A program made the position numbers and the translations under genes. The notes under the pieces are model-generated. The model saw only the letters and a program-made list of their open reading frames with translations, was not told the DNA's origin and made no database searches. DNA of 64,000 nucleotides from positions 23,321 to 87,320 of the forward strand of contig NZ_RDQG01000078.1 in NCBI RefSeq assembly GCF_003697815.1, in the 5' to 3' direction. The stretch comes from Halalkalicoccus subterraneus. GTDB lineage: Archaea; Halobacteriota; Halobacteria; Halobacteriales; Halalkalicoccaceae. Shown piece after piece: positions 27,078-37,022 of the stretch; the stretch's first letter is position 1; each line of letters opens with the position of its first letter.

Positions 27078-27494
27078 CTACTCGACCAGAGAGTCCGAAG
27101 GACTTCTAACAGACTCAGCGGTCACATAGAGGTAGCCAGCAGCGAGCACTACGATAGCTTCGGCGGCTTTAGACACGATTGCCATCGCGTTTACTGGACC
27201 ACCCATGACGAAGTATGCAATAAGTTGAGCGAGAGCAAACAGACTCGCGAGAAGATAGAACTCACGACGCCAGTATCGGGACGCATAGACCACAATTCCG
27301 CCAATGAATCCGAAACTTGCGAGAACGAATAACACTGCTTGCATCGTGTCAAATTCGATAACGACTGGTGCAAGCCAGAGGTGAATTGCTGCCGAAATGA
27401 GCGCTGCAGTAATCATCACGTATGGGACGATTCCAGTTGGAATCCCAGTGATAAGGGGCGGATCAGTGGCGACATTAGATGTGGTGTGGGACAT
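27078..27494 (-). CDS. Four-helix membrane protein, unknown function
   Basis: 138 residues starting 'MSHTTSNVATDPPLITGIPT'. Four membrane helices are evident: about residues 20-42, 51-68, 78-94 and 105-128. This layout matches a conserved haloarchaeal membrane family of unknown role (DUF7475-like, from memory). The stop is followed within 20 bases by the convergent end of the 57-aa gene. Confidence 0.75.
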   Translation of the reverse strand: MSHTTSNVATDPPLITGIPTGIVPYVMITAALISAAIHLWLAPVVIEFDTMQAVLFVLASFGFIGGIVVYASRYWRREFYLLASLFALAQLIAYFVMGGPVNAMAIVSKAAEAIVVLAAGYLYVTAESVRSPSDSLVE

Positions 27495-27704
27495 CACGCG
27501 TATGCTAGATTGCCCCTTTGATGTATTTTTCTGTTATAAATTTTATAATAAAAGATTTATTTTGGTGCAACAGAGATTAGAGGGGAACGAGCGCGGATCA
27601 CTGGGGTGAGGAAGAGTGGCGTGGATCCGGATTCTCGTCGTTAGATGACTTCATGTATCTACTCTGATATGAATGGTTCCTACTAATGGATCCAAACAGT
27701 CGGA

Positions 27705-27901
27705 TGCGAATAGCCTAGAAGTGGAAACGCGACGATGTAAGCCGGATAACCGATGATGATCTCGAGAGCGCACTGGAACGAATCGAGGCCCGCATGTATA
27801 TCCTGTCGTTCGAAGAAGACATGGTGTTCACACTCAAAGACAACCGTCTCAAAGAAGAGATAATCCCCGATAGCGAACTTCGGCCAATCCCGACGCCATA
27901 G
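27705..27901 (+). pseudogene. Coding remnant with early stop and downstream frameshift
   Basis: One frame reads 'KWKRDDVSRITDDDLESALE', then 'RIEARMYILSFEEDMVFTLK' and ends 'ELRPIPTP'. It is protein-like, but an in-frame TAG occurs just before its start. A second frame downstream (27920-27989, 'LEDRSFIDNAINELLDESVA') may be its continuation after a frameshift. The family is not recognised. Confidence 0.45.
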
Positions 27902-28069
27902 GAGCACTTCGAGATGTTGGGTTCCGTCTAGAAGACAGGAGCTTCATTGACAACGCTATCAATGAGCTCCTTGACGAATCAGTAGCCTAATTGGATATAG
28001 AGGTCAGCAACCAGTTCGTTTTTCACCGCCTTACTAGAAGACACCACCATGGCTGACCGTTCACCAATA

Positions 28070-28946
28070 ACATCCTTCTACCGACGACGCGGTGGACCAC
28101 ACCTGTGGGGAGTTAGCCGCCCAAATTGGAGATCGAGACGAGCTGTTGATTATCCACGATGTCGACAACAATCCCGCCGCCGAACGACGAACCATTCCCG
28201 AGGGTGTCCAGCTCATCGTCGCCGGTAATCCTACCCACTGTTCAGGGGAGACAAACGCCATCGCCACTGGAATGGACGCCGCGCGTCACGATCGCCTCGT
28301 TTGGACTGACGATGATTTCCATCATCCTCCCGACTGGCTGGCCACCCTCAGCGCCAACTATGAGAGATATGAACCAGTCTCGGAAGTGCCGTATTTCGTT
28401 GGGGAGGACCCACTCTCAGTACTCCTTGAGCCAGTGTATGCTTCTGGTGGTTCACTCGCATCTATCTCGGAAATAACATCTGGGGTGGCGTGGGCATATT
28501 CGATCGTAACGATATCAACGAGGCCACGTTTCTCGGGGAGCTTCGTCAAACAATCAGTGATAACGGACTCCCCATAGAGTCTCTCTCGGTGACGACAGTC
28601 AACCGAACACGCGTCGTCCCGACCGGGGGAACGATCCGCGAGGCGATCGAACGACCGGTCCGATGGATACAGATTCTCCGGTAGCATGTTCCTGGGGCGA
28701 TTGTCGGAACGTTTCTCGTGTTGTCGTTACTTCTCATGTGCAATCTTGGCTCCACTTCCGACAGCAGTTCTCCTTACGTTGGTGCAGTTCGCCGTCAACG
28801 AGATTCTGGGCGTTCGTCGTTGGACGGCCGTATTAGCCTTCGTTTTCGTCCCTCTGGTTGTGTATGGGCTTGCTCGTCGGACGTTCGCGTGGGGTGGACG
28901 GCGATACTGCTGGCGTGAAAAGTTCGATGTGACGGTGCTCAATTAG
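28070..28946 (+). pseudogene. Family 2 glycosyltransferase, frameshifted
   Basis: Three frames share one protein. The first (28092-28480) has the GT-A core: 'DELLIIHDVDN', 'GETNAIATGMDAARHDRLVW' and the metal-binding 'TDDDFHHPPDWLATL'. Around 28485 the frame shifts to 'GIFDRNDINEATFLGELRQT' and 'TVNRTRVVPTGGTIREAIER'. A further stop or shift near 28684 precedes C-terminal membrane helices ('LLTLVQFAVNEILGV', 'AVLAFVFVPLVVYGL'). The ancestor was a membrane-anchored, ceramide-glucosyltransferase-like GT2. At least two lesions are visible, so it is presumably dead. Confidence 0.75.
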
Positions 28947-29009
28947 TGATCTCAGCGGTATACCCTCTGGTTACTGTGTGCAACAGTCGCTATTACGAGC
29001 CGGCCAGTA

Positions 29010-29201
29010 TTGTATAAGGTTTGTCGACTGCTGCATTCGCCATCCCAGTTATCCTCCGGATATGCAGCGATTGGTGCCGTCGTTGGTACTGCCCGTAGTG
29101 AGGGAGGAAATCAGAAGACTGCAAATCCAGTCGCAAGTATCGGAACATTGGCTGGTACTACTTTCAGTGAAGGCCAGGTAGTAGTGACCGCTGAGAAGTA
29201 A
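29010..29201 (+). CDS. Possible small protein or coding remnant
   Basis: A 63-codon frame whose second half ('SGYAAIGAVVGTARSEGGNQ', 'ASIGTLAGTTFSEGQVV') looks protein-like. The first half does not. It follows the glycosyltransferase relic. I cannot assign a family. Confidence 0.25.
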   Translation: MYKVCRLLHSPSQLSSGYAAIGAVVGTARSEGGNQKTANPVASIGTLAGTTFSEGQVVVTAEK

Positions 29202-29360
29202 AAACGGGAAGACTCACTGGTAACCAGAGAGCAATGATTCACCGACCAATTTACTGGGTTGTTCGAGGGGAAGAAATAGGTCCGGACAGCAATTCGCTCT
29301 ACTCATGGTACTGTCCCTCTCGGAAGTGTTAACCATGACGCGGATCTACATTTGTTTGCA

Positions 29361-29555
29361 ATGGCAAACGGAAAAGTTGATTTCTTCAACGACACTGGCG
29401 GTTACGGATTTATTTCCACTGAGGATGCGGATGATGACGTTTTCTTCCACATGGAGGACGTTGGCGGCCCGGACCTCGAAGAAGGCACAGACATCGAATT
29501 CGATATCGAACAGGCTCCTAAGGGCCCCCGAGCGACCAACGTCGTTCGAGCGTAA
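29361..29555 (+). CDS. Cold-shock domain protein, second paralogue
   Basis: 64 residues, with 'MANGKVDFFNDTGGYGFIST' (RNP1) and 'VFFHMEDVGGPDLEEG' (RNP2). It is very close to the protein at 17558 but lacks four of the Asp residues between RNP1 and RNP2. The preceding bases (TCTCGGAAGTGTTAACC and ATTTGTTTGCAATGG) parallel those upstream of the first copy, showing that the duplication included the promoter. Confidence 0.95.
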   Translation: MANGKVDFFNDTGGYGFISTEDADDDVFFHMEDVGGPDLEEGTDIEFDIEQAPKGPRATNVVRA

Positions 29556-29880
29556 TACCTGCTTCAATATCGCCGATCGGCGATACTGAAACATGACACC
29601 ATTTTTATCGATGCTACGTTCCGTAGCCAGCGCTATCAAATTGAGTACTTATCTGAATCAATAGCACAGTTGCGGATCGTGGTGGGGTGAGAAGTAGAAG
29701 AACAAATAGCCGTACTGGAACTCTCGAATTCGAGTGAGCTACCTGAATCAGCTGCTCAGTACGTGCACAGACCAACTGACCCGGTGGTTGATACTGTGTG
29801 CTCGGCCGATAGGTGAATTTGAGAGGAGCCGACCGTCGAACGGCCACACTCTTATCCCGCTCTCGCTCGTAAGTTGGAGG

Positions 29881-30213
29881 ATGGCAGATAACAAAAACGC
29901 ACGAGACAAGCAAGCGGATGATGAAGAACGACGCCAGCAAGAACGAGAACTCCAAGAGTCGCGTGACCGCGCCGACGAACCCGAACCGATAGATACTGAG
30001 CCCAGCGAACAGCTCGGTGAGCTGGATGAAGAGCTCGAAAATCACGACTATCCCACGACTACTGATGAACTTATCAGCGCTCACGGCGACCGTGAGGTCG
30101 AAACACAAGGTGGGTCGAAAACCATTACAGAAGTACTTTCTCCGATTGACAACGAACTGTACGAATCTGCCGACGACGTTCGAAATCGATTACAAGGATT
30201 GATATCCCGTTGA
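29881..30213 (+). CDS. DUF5789 family protein
   Basis: 110 residues. The start 'MADNKNARDKQADDEERRQQ' is a charged helix and residues 45-110 carry the DUF5789 pattern: 'LDEELENHDYPTTTDELISA', 'GDREVETQGGSKTITEVLSP' and 'YESADDVRNRLQGLISR'. The ATG at 29881 follows GGAGG (agttggaggatg), which fixes the start. The family is widespread in haloarchaea with unknown function. Confidence 0.85.
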   Translation: MADNKNARDKQADDEERRQQERELQESRDRADEPEPIDTEPSEQLGELDEELENHDYPTTTDELISAHGDREVETQGGSKTITEVLSPIDNELYESADDVRNRLQGLISR

Positions 30214-30421
30214 TCGGGTCACTTCCGTCAGCGACTTCCGGTCACTTACCTATCCATATTCAATCGGAGCAAAATCTATCGGATAAGTGCTTGCCTTCCA
30301 TTGCTATATCTGCACTAAAGCATGTATAACGTTCTTAGAGACGGAGGTATCGTGAGAATCTCCCCAGAGTAATTTTCCACAGTAAGATTTATTATGAATA
30401 AAATATTATGTATTTTTAGAT

Positions 30422-30580
30422 ATGTTTGGGGTAAGATACGACAACTGCGCTGACTGTGGCACCCGATCAACGAGTACCAACCAAGTGCAACTGCTCAGCA
30501 ACGGCGAATCTGAATGGGTCTTCTTTTGTGATAATCCCCACTGTGAGGGGAGTTGGACGGTCCCTGTCGGAAAGATATGA
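30422..30580 (+). CDS. 52-aa zinc-finger microprotein
   Basis: The frame starts 'MFGVRYDNCADCGTRS' and contains Cys pairs CADC (residues 9 and 12) and C-x4-C (residues 36 and 41), a plausible four-Cys zinc site separated by a beta hairpin. Upstream sequence is very AT-rich (tattatgaataaaatattatg). Protein-like composition supports a real gene, but no family is recognised. Confidence 0.6.
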   Translation: MFGVRYDNCADCGTRSTSTNQVQLLSNGESEWVFFCDNPHCEGSWTVPVGKI

Positions 30581-30918
30581 TCGAACACCCAACTCTTCAG
30601 CTGGAGAGGACCTCTGAGACTAGCACAATCTGCCTGCTGGAACACTCATAACATACCAATGGTTTTGATGTGAATGGGGTACCACAGTTCTGACAAGCGA
30701 ATTTCCACGAACATATATCAAGCTTCTGTGCGTTGTATGTCATCTTTATCTATATTAGAATATAGTTAGTGCCATATTCATTTTTGTTTGTATAATATTG
30801 AATGAACTTTGTCGACGTATCTCCTAAAAAATGATCGTGCCATTAGTTGACGTATGATGTTATCAAGGAACCTCATCTCGAAAAACTAGTAATCAACTCT
30901 TCGTTCGTCGGTATGAGC
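30581..30918. other. AT-rich intergenic region
   Basis: No gene recognised. The 30750-30840 stretch is strongly AT-rich (tatattagaatatagttag and following). Confidence 0.4.
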
Positions 30919-31058
30919 TACAACGCAGTGAGTGTCTCCTGTGAGAACTCAGAGGTCGAACTCCACTGATCACCGTCTCTGATTGCCTTCAGGATGGTGG
31001 CGTGCTGGTCGCTCAGGGCTTGATAGAACGAATCGAGATCAGTGGGTTTGACATCGGG
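30919..31058 (-). pseudogene. 45-codon remnant in frame directly after the glutamate dehydrogenase stop
   Basis: Reading on from the TAA of the dehydrogenase, the same frame continues without interruption as 'DVKPTDLDSFYQALSDQHAT' and 'ILKAIRDGDQWSSTSEFSQE' to a TAG at 30919. No start codon is present. The composition is convincingly coding. It could be the tail of a deleted gene fused here or a rare readthrough extension; the former is likelier. Confidence 0.4.
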
Positions 31059-32360
31059 TTACGGCCAGAGCCCTCGTGCTTCGTGGGCCTCCGCAATGCG
31101 TGACAATGCGACGATGTAGGCTGCGTCACGCCATGTGACGTCCCGCTGCTCGAACTCCGATCGAACTGCATCCCAAGCAGCCTGCATCTCGACTTCGAGT
31201 TCGTTGTTTACTCGTTCAAGTGACCACGCTCGCCGATTGATGTCCTGAAGCCACTCGAAGTAGCTCACCGTAACCCCACCAGCGTTGGCGAGAATATCTG
31301 GGATTACTGCAACGTCTCGCTCGGCGAGGATCGAATCGGCTGTCGAGGTGACCGGTCCGTTCGCACCTTCGACGACGAAGTCTGCAGCTATTGCCTCTGC
31401 ATTCTCTTTGGTGATCACGTTCCCTAGGGCGGCAGGAATGAGCACATTGACGTCGAGCGTGAGCAACTCATCATTCGAAATAACAGTGTCAGCGTACTTC
31501 GTGACTGCTTCCGGCTCCTCGTCGTGGGTCGGGACAGATGCAGTATCGATCCCTGCTGGTTCGTACATTGCGCCATTCACATCGCTGATCGCGACAACTG
31601 TTGCACCCCAATCATCGAGGAGACGGGCCGCATTTGCCCCAACGCTTCCGTAGCCTTGGATTGCCACGGTGGTATCCTCGAGCTGTCGGTCGTAGTACTC
31701 GCAGACCAACTGCGTGATGATCGCGACACTCCGGCCGGGGGCTTCTTCACGACCCTCGCTGCCACCGACCACGGGTGGCTTCCCGGTCACGACGCCTGGT
31801 GCCGTCTCGCCTTCCTGCATCGAGTACGCGTCCATTAACCACGCCATCGTTTTCGGGTCCGTTCCCATGTCAGGTGCTGGAATATCTTTGTTCGGGCCAA
31901 TCACGTCACGAAGTTCTTGTGCGAATCGGCGAGTAAGGCGCTCTTTTTCCGCCGAACTCAGCTCCTTCGGATTGACTGCGATGCCGCCCTTGGCCCCACC
32001 GAATGGGAGATCCATCACGGCGCATTTCCAGGTCATCCACATACCGAGGCCGACACATTCGTCTCTGGTTACCTCGGGGTGGTATCGGAGTCCACCCTTA
32101 AACGGGCCTCTGACGCTATCGTGTTGCGCTCGATAGCCCGTGAACACCTCGACCGTTCCGTCGTCACGTTTGATGGGGACTGTTACCTCGTGAACCTTCT
32201 GTGGGTGCTTAAGTTGCTCGACGATATTGGGATCGATATCGAGCTGATTCGCAGCATGATACAGCTGCCGGCGAGCCGTTTCGAGCGCCGATTCCGATTC
32301 AGTTAATTCCATCGTCGCTTCATCCGACTCGTCGCGAGTAGTATTAGTTTGAGGTGCCAT
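31059..32360 (-). CDS. gdh: Glu/Leu/Phe/Val dehydrogenase family: glutamate dehydrogenase
   Basis: 433 residues. Substrate-binding and catalytic motifs are present: '[13 protein letters not shown]', '[17 protein letters not shown]' (active-site Lys), '[17 protein letters not shown]'. The Rossmann domain has '[20 protein letters not shown]', then '[16 protein letters not shown]' and '[17 protein letters not shown]'. It interconverts glutamate with 2-oxoglutarate and ammonia. A 47-residue zinc-ribbon gene ends two bases upstream of its ATG, so the two form an operon; the small protein may modulate or accompany the enzyme (inference). The acidic N-terminal 20 residues are variable. Confidence 0.95.
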   Translation of the reverse strand: MAPQTNTTRDESDEATMELTESESALETARRQLYHAANQLDIDPNIVEQLKHPQKVHEVTVPIKRDDGTVEVFTGYRAQHDSVRGPFKGGLRYHPEVTRDECVGLGMWMTWKCAVMDLPFGGAKGGIAVNPKELSSAEKERLTRRFAQELRDVIGPNKDIPAPDMGTDPKTMAWLMDAYSMQEGETAPGVVTGKPPVVGGSEGREEAPGRSVAIITQLVCEYYDRQLEDTTVAIQGYGSVGANAARLLDDWGATVVAISDVNGAMYEPAGIDTASVPTHDEEPEAVTKYADTVISNDELLTLDVNVLIPAALGNVITKENAEAIAADFVVEGANGPVTSTADSILAERDVAVIPDILANAGGVTVSYFEWLQDINRRAWSLERVNNELEVEMQAAWDAVRSEFEQRDVTWRDAAYIVALSRIAEAHEARGLWP

Positions 32361-32362
32361 AG

Positions 32363-32506
32363 TTATTCAAGCGGTATTAGCCGATTTCGCAGTGGCCCGC
32401 CACAATCGGGACACTGGCCAGGACTATTTTCTACGACGATGATGTTACCACACTCAAAACATTCGTAGGGGGTTTCTTCGGTGGGTTCGAGGTCAATATC
32501 TCTCAT
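32363..32506 (-). CDS. Rubrerythrin/rubredoxin-like zinc-ribbon protein
   Basis: 47 residues: '[20 protein letters not shown]' and '[18 protein letters not shown]'. The two CxxC knuckles (CFEC, CPDC) match the rubrerythrin-like C-terminal zinc ribbon domain common in haloarchaea (DUF7129-like, from memory). ATG at 32506 is preferred over an upstream extension. It is the first gene of an operon with glutamate dehydrogenase, separated by two bases. Confidence 0.85.
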   Translation of the reverse strand: MRDIDLEPTEETPYECFECGNIIVVENSPGQCPDCGGPLRNRLIPLE

Positions 32507-32619
32507 TGTGAGTTCACGAGTGTCGCCATGTAGAGTGGCACACTCTAGGAAGACATAATAAGTGTATAAGGAAATAATCAATTGTTGACTATCAAACAGT
32601 CTACTGGCTAGTGGGTTTA

Positions 32620-35502
32620 TTATTCAACCACCTCAGCTGGGGTAGCGATGGGGAGATTGGTCTCTTCGAAGAGCGTCGCAAACAGTTTGCGCTGGACGGT
32701 CCGGGCGTGCTGATAGAACGCAGCCGGAGAAATACCAAGTGTCTCCGCAACGTCTTCACCGGTGCTCTCGCGCGGCGACTCGAAGAAGCCACTGTAATAC
32801 GCCGTCTGGATCACTTCGAGTTGCCGCTCAGTCACTGTTTCAAGGAATTTCGAGTAGAGGTTATGCTCTATCGACTGATCGAGCGTCTGTTTAGTACGGA
32901 GTTCGACACCAGCGAACGTCTCACGAACGAGTTGCGTGATCGTTCGCACATCGATGCTGTCCGGAATATCGACAACGAGTGTCGTTTCGGTGGGATCAGC
33001 AATCGCTTCGCGGAAGATAGTACCGTGATCAGCCAATTCAAGGGCGAGAAACGGTTGTGTGACCCGAAGTCGCAGCACGCCTCCCGTATCATCCGCACTG
33101 ATCTGTTGTACCTCATTGATACCGACAAACTGCGAGGCGGCGTCGACGACGTCAGTTAGTGCCCCGTCGTCGACGGTCACAAACACGTAGCTGCCTTCTG
33201 TGGATTGCTGGACGCCACCCTGATACGTAAGGGTGCAGGCTGCATCCTGCGCGAGCCGTGAGAGTATGAACGTTGGATCGTTAATTGTGAACACGACACG
33301 TGTCATCGACGTCGTGAGCAAGGCATTCTTCCGTTCGATCGCACTGAGTGCGGACGCGATAGTTTCGCCGAGTTCGGCTAAGACAGCTTTCGCCGTCTCG
33401 TCGAACGCATCCTGAGTCGGTGCATAGACCGTTAGTATCCCGTGTGTGAGATCATTGTATACGAGCGGAATACTCAACACGGAGAGGTAATCTCGAGAGA
33501 GAGCGTCCTTCCGCCAGGCTTCGTCACGGAGTTCGGCAGCAACGTTCGTCACCATCGTCACGTTGCCAGTCGCCGCGGTTTGTCCGGCTGGTTCCGTATC
33601 TGACGCGTTGACGACAAACGAATGTCTATCCAGATACCCCTGTTCGCTTCCTGCCCAAGCCCGTGGATCAACGGTGTCTGTCGTCGGGTCGATCGTGCCG
33701 ATCCAGGCAAACCTGTATCGGTCATCAGCAGTCAACAGCTCACAGACTGTATGATCGATTTCCTCTCGCGTTTCCGCTTGCACGAGGGCTTGATCGATCT
33801 CTCGAATCGTCTCGTTGATGCGATTTAGAGTGGTGAGCTGTTCGTTTTGCGCTTGGAGTGTGCGGTCCTGCTCCCGGAGTTGGGACTCCCGTGTAACGCG
33901 ATCGAGGGCTGCCTCAGCGGTTGCAGAAAGAAGATCAGCCAGTTCCCGCGCCACATCGTCGAAGGCTCCTACCATGTGTGAACCGGCAACGAACACTCCG
34001 TGGTTACCGAGTGGAATGTAGGTTGCACTGCGAAGGTCAGTAGCCCAGTTGTCGAGCCGGTCTGCCTCGTGGACATCGTCGAAGAACAGGGCCTCGTCCT
34101 CGACAAAACTGTAACTCGGTAGACTTTCTCCGTCGGCATGGACGATGGGAAGCGGTCCATTGAGCTCTTTCATCGTCGCCGAGTGTGCTGCGGGCCGAAG
34201 GTCGTTCGTGTCGGCATCGAAAAGATAGACCGCACTCGCATCCAAATTGAGGACGCCGGAAGTATCATCGACAACATGCTGAGCGATCTCTTGATGAGTT
34301 TCGGCGTACAGGAAATCACGCGCGGTCTCTTGGAGAGTCGCGAGCGCCTCTTCACGTTGCTTGCGTTTCGTAATATCTCGACAGCTGAAGAGGAGCGTCC
34401 CATCCTGAATCGAGACTTCGCGAACGTTGACTAGGAGCGTATGCTCACGGCCTACCTTGTCCGTTGCCGTTGTTTCGATGTTCTTGAGCACGCCGTCAGC
34501 CGCGAGTTCGTCACGGTCGAAGAAATCCTTACCAAGGAGATCGTCGATCGTTCCCTGCCCGTAAATCTCGTCAGCTGTGTAACCGAAAATGAAGTGGATA
34601 TTGGGACAGACGTAGGTGTACTCGCCGTCTTCGTCCGTGATAAGGATAGTGTCCGTCATATTGTTAAGCGTAACGCGATGGAGTTCCTCTGATTGGCGGA
34701 GGTCGCGTTCAAGGTCGACGCGCTCAGTAATGTCGACGCCTTCGACGACGATCGAGACGAGGTCACCGCGTTCGTTCTCGACCGGATGCACGGAAAGATC
34801 GATGACATGTGGATTCTCGACATGTGGCGGTTGCTGGACGACCGCGTTGCCGAACGTTCCGCCGAGTGCGTTCTCCACGATCTGTTGAATGTCTGCGTTC
34901 GTTGCACCGGTCTCTGTCCACCACGGAAGCGTCCAAAATGGTTCGCCGACAATCGTTTCGACGTCCTCGTCAATTATCTCCCGTGCAGTTTCATTCACAC
35001 GGGCAAGTGAACCATCCAGGTCAAGCACCCACGTTGCGGTCCGCGAATCGTTGAAGATCGTGTCGAACTGTCTGGCCCGCTCCCGTTGCGTGACCGACCG
35101 CTGTGCGGACCGGATGGCGCGTTCAGTTCGTTCGATGAGTTCTTCGGTCATCTGTTCTGTCGGTTCCGTGAGCGCGATGTAATCGGTAATACCGGCTTCA
35201 ATAGCCTCGCTGGCAATAGCTTCGCTCCCGGCGGCAGTACAGAGTAATACCGGTAAAATCGTGGTTTTGGTACGAATCTCCTTGAGGAGTTCCAGCCCTG
35301 TTGTCCCTTCGAGCGAGTATCCGCTGATGAGACAGTCAGTGGTTCGTTTCTGGATGATGTCAATCGCCTCCACCTTGGTTTCAGCTGTATGCACAGTCGC
35401 CTCAGTCTGTGTCTCGAGGGACGCAGCGAATCGCGCAATCCAGTCATCCGTCCCGACAAGCAATACCGTCGACGAATCGAGGACGAGTGAAGAAGAGACC
35501 AT
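32620..35502 (-). CDS. Bat-like multi-sensor transcription regulator (receiver-PAS-PAS-GAF-GAF-HTH_10)
   Basis: 960 residues. In order: a response-receiver-like domain (10-140); PAS (about 150-270, 'TIFNDSRTATWVLDLDGSLA'); PAS with PAC (275-395, 'GYTADEIYGQGTIDDLLGKD'); GAF (400-550); coiled linker; GAF (580-730, 'RFAWIGTIDPTTDTVDPRAW'); bacterio-opsin-activator domain (745-890); and HTH_10 (895-950, 'TERQLEVIQTAYYSGFFESP', 'EDVAETLGISPAAFYQHART'). The receiver reads 'CLISGYSLEGTTG' where Bat proteins have an Asp at the Gly, so it probably cannot be phosphorylated. Likely role: redox, light or oxygen-responsive regulation of unknown targets. It is read on its own; the gdh operon is downstream on the same strand. 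Confidence 0.93.
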   Translation of the reverse strand: MVSSSLVLDSSTVLLVGTDDWIARFAASLETQTEATVHTAETKVEAIDIIQKRTTDCLISGYSLEGTTGLELLKEIRTKTTILPVLLCTAAGSEAIASEAIEAGITDYIALTEPTEQMTEELIERTERAIRSAQRSVTQRERARQFDTIFNDSRTATWVLDLDGSLARVNETAREIIDEDVETIVGEPFWTLPWWTETGATNADIQQIVENALGGTFGNAVVQQPPHVENPHVIDLSVHPVENERGDLVSIVVEGVDITERVDLERDLRQSEELHRVTLNNMTDTILITDEDGEYTYVCPNIHFIFGYTADEIYGQGTIDDLLGKDFFDRDELAADGVLKNIETTATDKVGREHTLLVNVREVSIQDGTLLFSCRDITKRKQREEALATLQETARDFLYAETHQEIAQHVVDDTSGVLNLDASAVYLFDADTNDLRPAAHSATMKELNGPLPIVHADGESLPSYSFVEDEALFFDDVHEADRLDNWATDLRSATYIPLGNHGVFVAGSHMVGAFDDVARELADLLSATAEAALDRVTRESQLREQDRTLQAQNEQLTTLNRINETIREIDQALVQAETREEIDHTVCELLTADDRYRFAWIGTIDPTTDTVDPRAWAGSEQGYLDRHSFVVNASDTEPAGQTAATGNVTMVTNVAAELRDEAWRKDALSRDYLSVLSIPLVYNDLTHGILTVYAPTQDAFDETAKAVLAELGETIASALSAIERKNALLTTSMTRVVFTINDPTFILSRLAQDAACTLTYQGGVQQSTEGSYVFVTVDDGALTDVVDAASQFVGINEVQQISADDTGGVLRLRVTQPFLALELADHGTIFREAIADPTETTLVVDIPDSIDVRTITQLVRETFAGVELRTKQTLDQSIEHNLYSKFLETVTERQLEVIQTAYYSGFFESPRESTGEDVAETLGISPAAFYQHARTVQRKLFATLFEETNLPIATPAEVVE

Positions 35503-35789
35503 TATTCAAACAAGCAGATAGAGCAAACGCTTCTTTCGGTGCCGATTCGGGCTTGCCTCCAGCTCTGTTGCTGGCCCGGGGTGGAATACATGTGCATAGC
35601 TATGTGACTATTAAACTATCTGTGACAAAGGCATTTGCTATTGAACCACTATGGACATAGGATAATCTGAAGAGAGCATTCTTCGAGCATGCAGTAGTCG
35701 ACCCAGGCCTCATTGGGCCACCTTTCGCATGTCACCCCCTGTAGTGCTAACCGTTTCTAGCACAAAATTCCAGTACTCGCCCGAGCACC
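35503..35789. other. Intergenic region, nothing recognised
   Basis: No protein-like frame until the truncated symporter begins near 35790. Confidence 0.35.
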
Positions 35790-36371
35790 GAGAGTTTATA
35801 TCGGAAACATACTGCTTATATTGCGTTTACGTACCTGCTTGTTCTGATGACGGGGATCGCGAACGTATCACCACTTGCGTTTCTCAGTGGATCAAAGGAT
35901 GCGATAGTAACGGCATTTGCGACACGCTCATCGAGCGGTACGCTTCCAATAACGATGACCAGCGCCGAAGAGAATCCCCGTATCAAAGAGGCAGTCTACT
36001 CGTTTGCCCTTCCGGTTGGCGCAACCGCAAATATGGACGGTACGGCGATTCAGGAGGCGATCACCGTCGTGTTTGCCGCAAACATGGTTGGACAGCCTCT
36101 CGCACTCTCCGAGCAAGTTCTCGTTTTGGTTGTCGTCGTCCTCATCAGTATCGGTACTGCTGGCGTTCCCGGTGCGGGAATCGTCATGCTGACTGTGATC
36201 CTGAACCAGGTCGGTCTTCCACTGACTGTCGTTGGATTCGTTGCCGACATCGATCCGATTCTTGGTCGAATTGCAACGATGAACAACGTCACTGGAGACC
36301 TAGCAGTCGCGACCGTGGTGGGCAAGTGGAACGACGCGATCGACTTCAGTAGTGGCGTGTGGACTCAGTAA
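35790..36371 (+). pseudogene. C-terminal half of a dicarboxylate/amino-acid:cation symporter (DAACS)
   Basis: In-frame sequence upstream of the ATG at 35847 already reads as transporter ('AYIAFTYLLVLMTGIANVSP'). The remainder contains the DAACS hairpin motifs: 'FATRSSSGTLPITM' (HP1 serine-rich), 'PVGATANMDGTAIQEA' (the TM7 NMDGT signature) and 'GTAGVPGAGIVMLTVIL' (HP2). About 220 N-terminal residues of a 430-residue protein are missing. The substrate site is present but the scaffold domain is lost, so it is a relic. Confidence 0.8.
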
Positions 36372-36467
36372 TCACTTTGTCTAACCGAAACGAGGATTAC
36401 GGAAATCCACCGTCGATTTCAGTGATACGACATGCTAAAATGGGCCGTTACTCAGCTACCAGAGTCA

Positions 36468-37022
36468 CTAATGCTGGCCTTCTTCGAACTCTTCGACGAT
36501 CTTATCGCAGAAGGCAGGTAAGTCGTCGGGATCGCGGCTGGTTACCAGTCCTTCGTCGACGACGACTTCCTCGTCGACCCACTCCCCACCTGCGTTCCGG
36601 ATATCGGTTTGCAGGCTAGGATAGGACGTTACGGTCCGTCCCTCAACCGCATCCGCCTCAACTAGTGTCCAAGGGCCGTGACAAATTACTCCAAGTGGCA
36701 TCTGCGCTTCGGCAAACTCGCTCACTAAGCTCATTGCATCTTCATCCATTCGAAGTGTATCGGCACCGACCGTGCCACCCGGAATAATCAGTGCATCGTA
36801 ATCGTCCGAAGAGATCTCGGAGAAGGACTTCTCGATCTCATAGGAGTCACCCGGTTCAAGATCGTTGTTGACAGTTTCGACCTCGCCGGTTTCCGTGCCG
36901 ACGACCTCGACAGTGGCTCCGGCGTCCTCGACAGCTTGCTTTGGTTCGATGAATTCAACCTCTTCAGTACCCCTCTGTGCAAGAAAGACAGCAACGGTGG
37001 TATCGCTAAGTGGATCTGCCAT
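36468..37022 (-). CDS. DJ-1/PfpI family protein (class I glutamine-amidotransferase-like)
   Basis: 184 residues. The nucleophile elbow 'LGVICHGPWTLVEA' carries the Cys-His pair and 'DALIIPGGTVGADTLRM' the preceding Glu/Gly-rich strand. 'TVTSYPSLQTDIRNAGGEWV' and 'GLVTSRDPDDLPAFCDKI' match PfpI/YhbO proteins. These act as proteases, deglycases or chaperones under stress; the exact activity is not deducible. It is monocistronic. Confidence 0.92.
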   Translation of the reverse strand: MADPLSDTTVAVFLAQRGTEEVEFIEPKQAVEDAGATVEVVGTETGEVETVNNDLEPGDSYEIEKSFSEISSDDYDALIIPGGTVGADTLRMDEDAMSLVSEFAEAQMPLGVICHGPWTLVEADAVEGRTVTSYPSLQTDIRNAGGEWVDEEVVVDEGLVTSRDPDDLPAFCDKIVEEFEEGQH

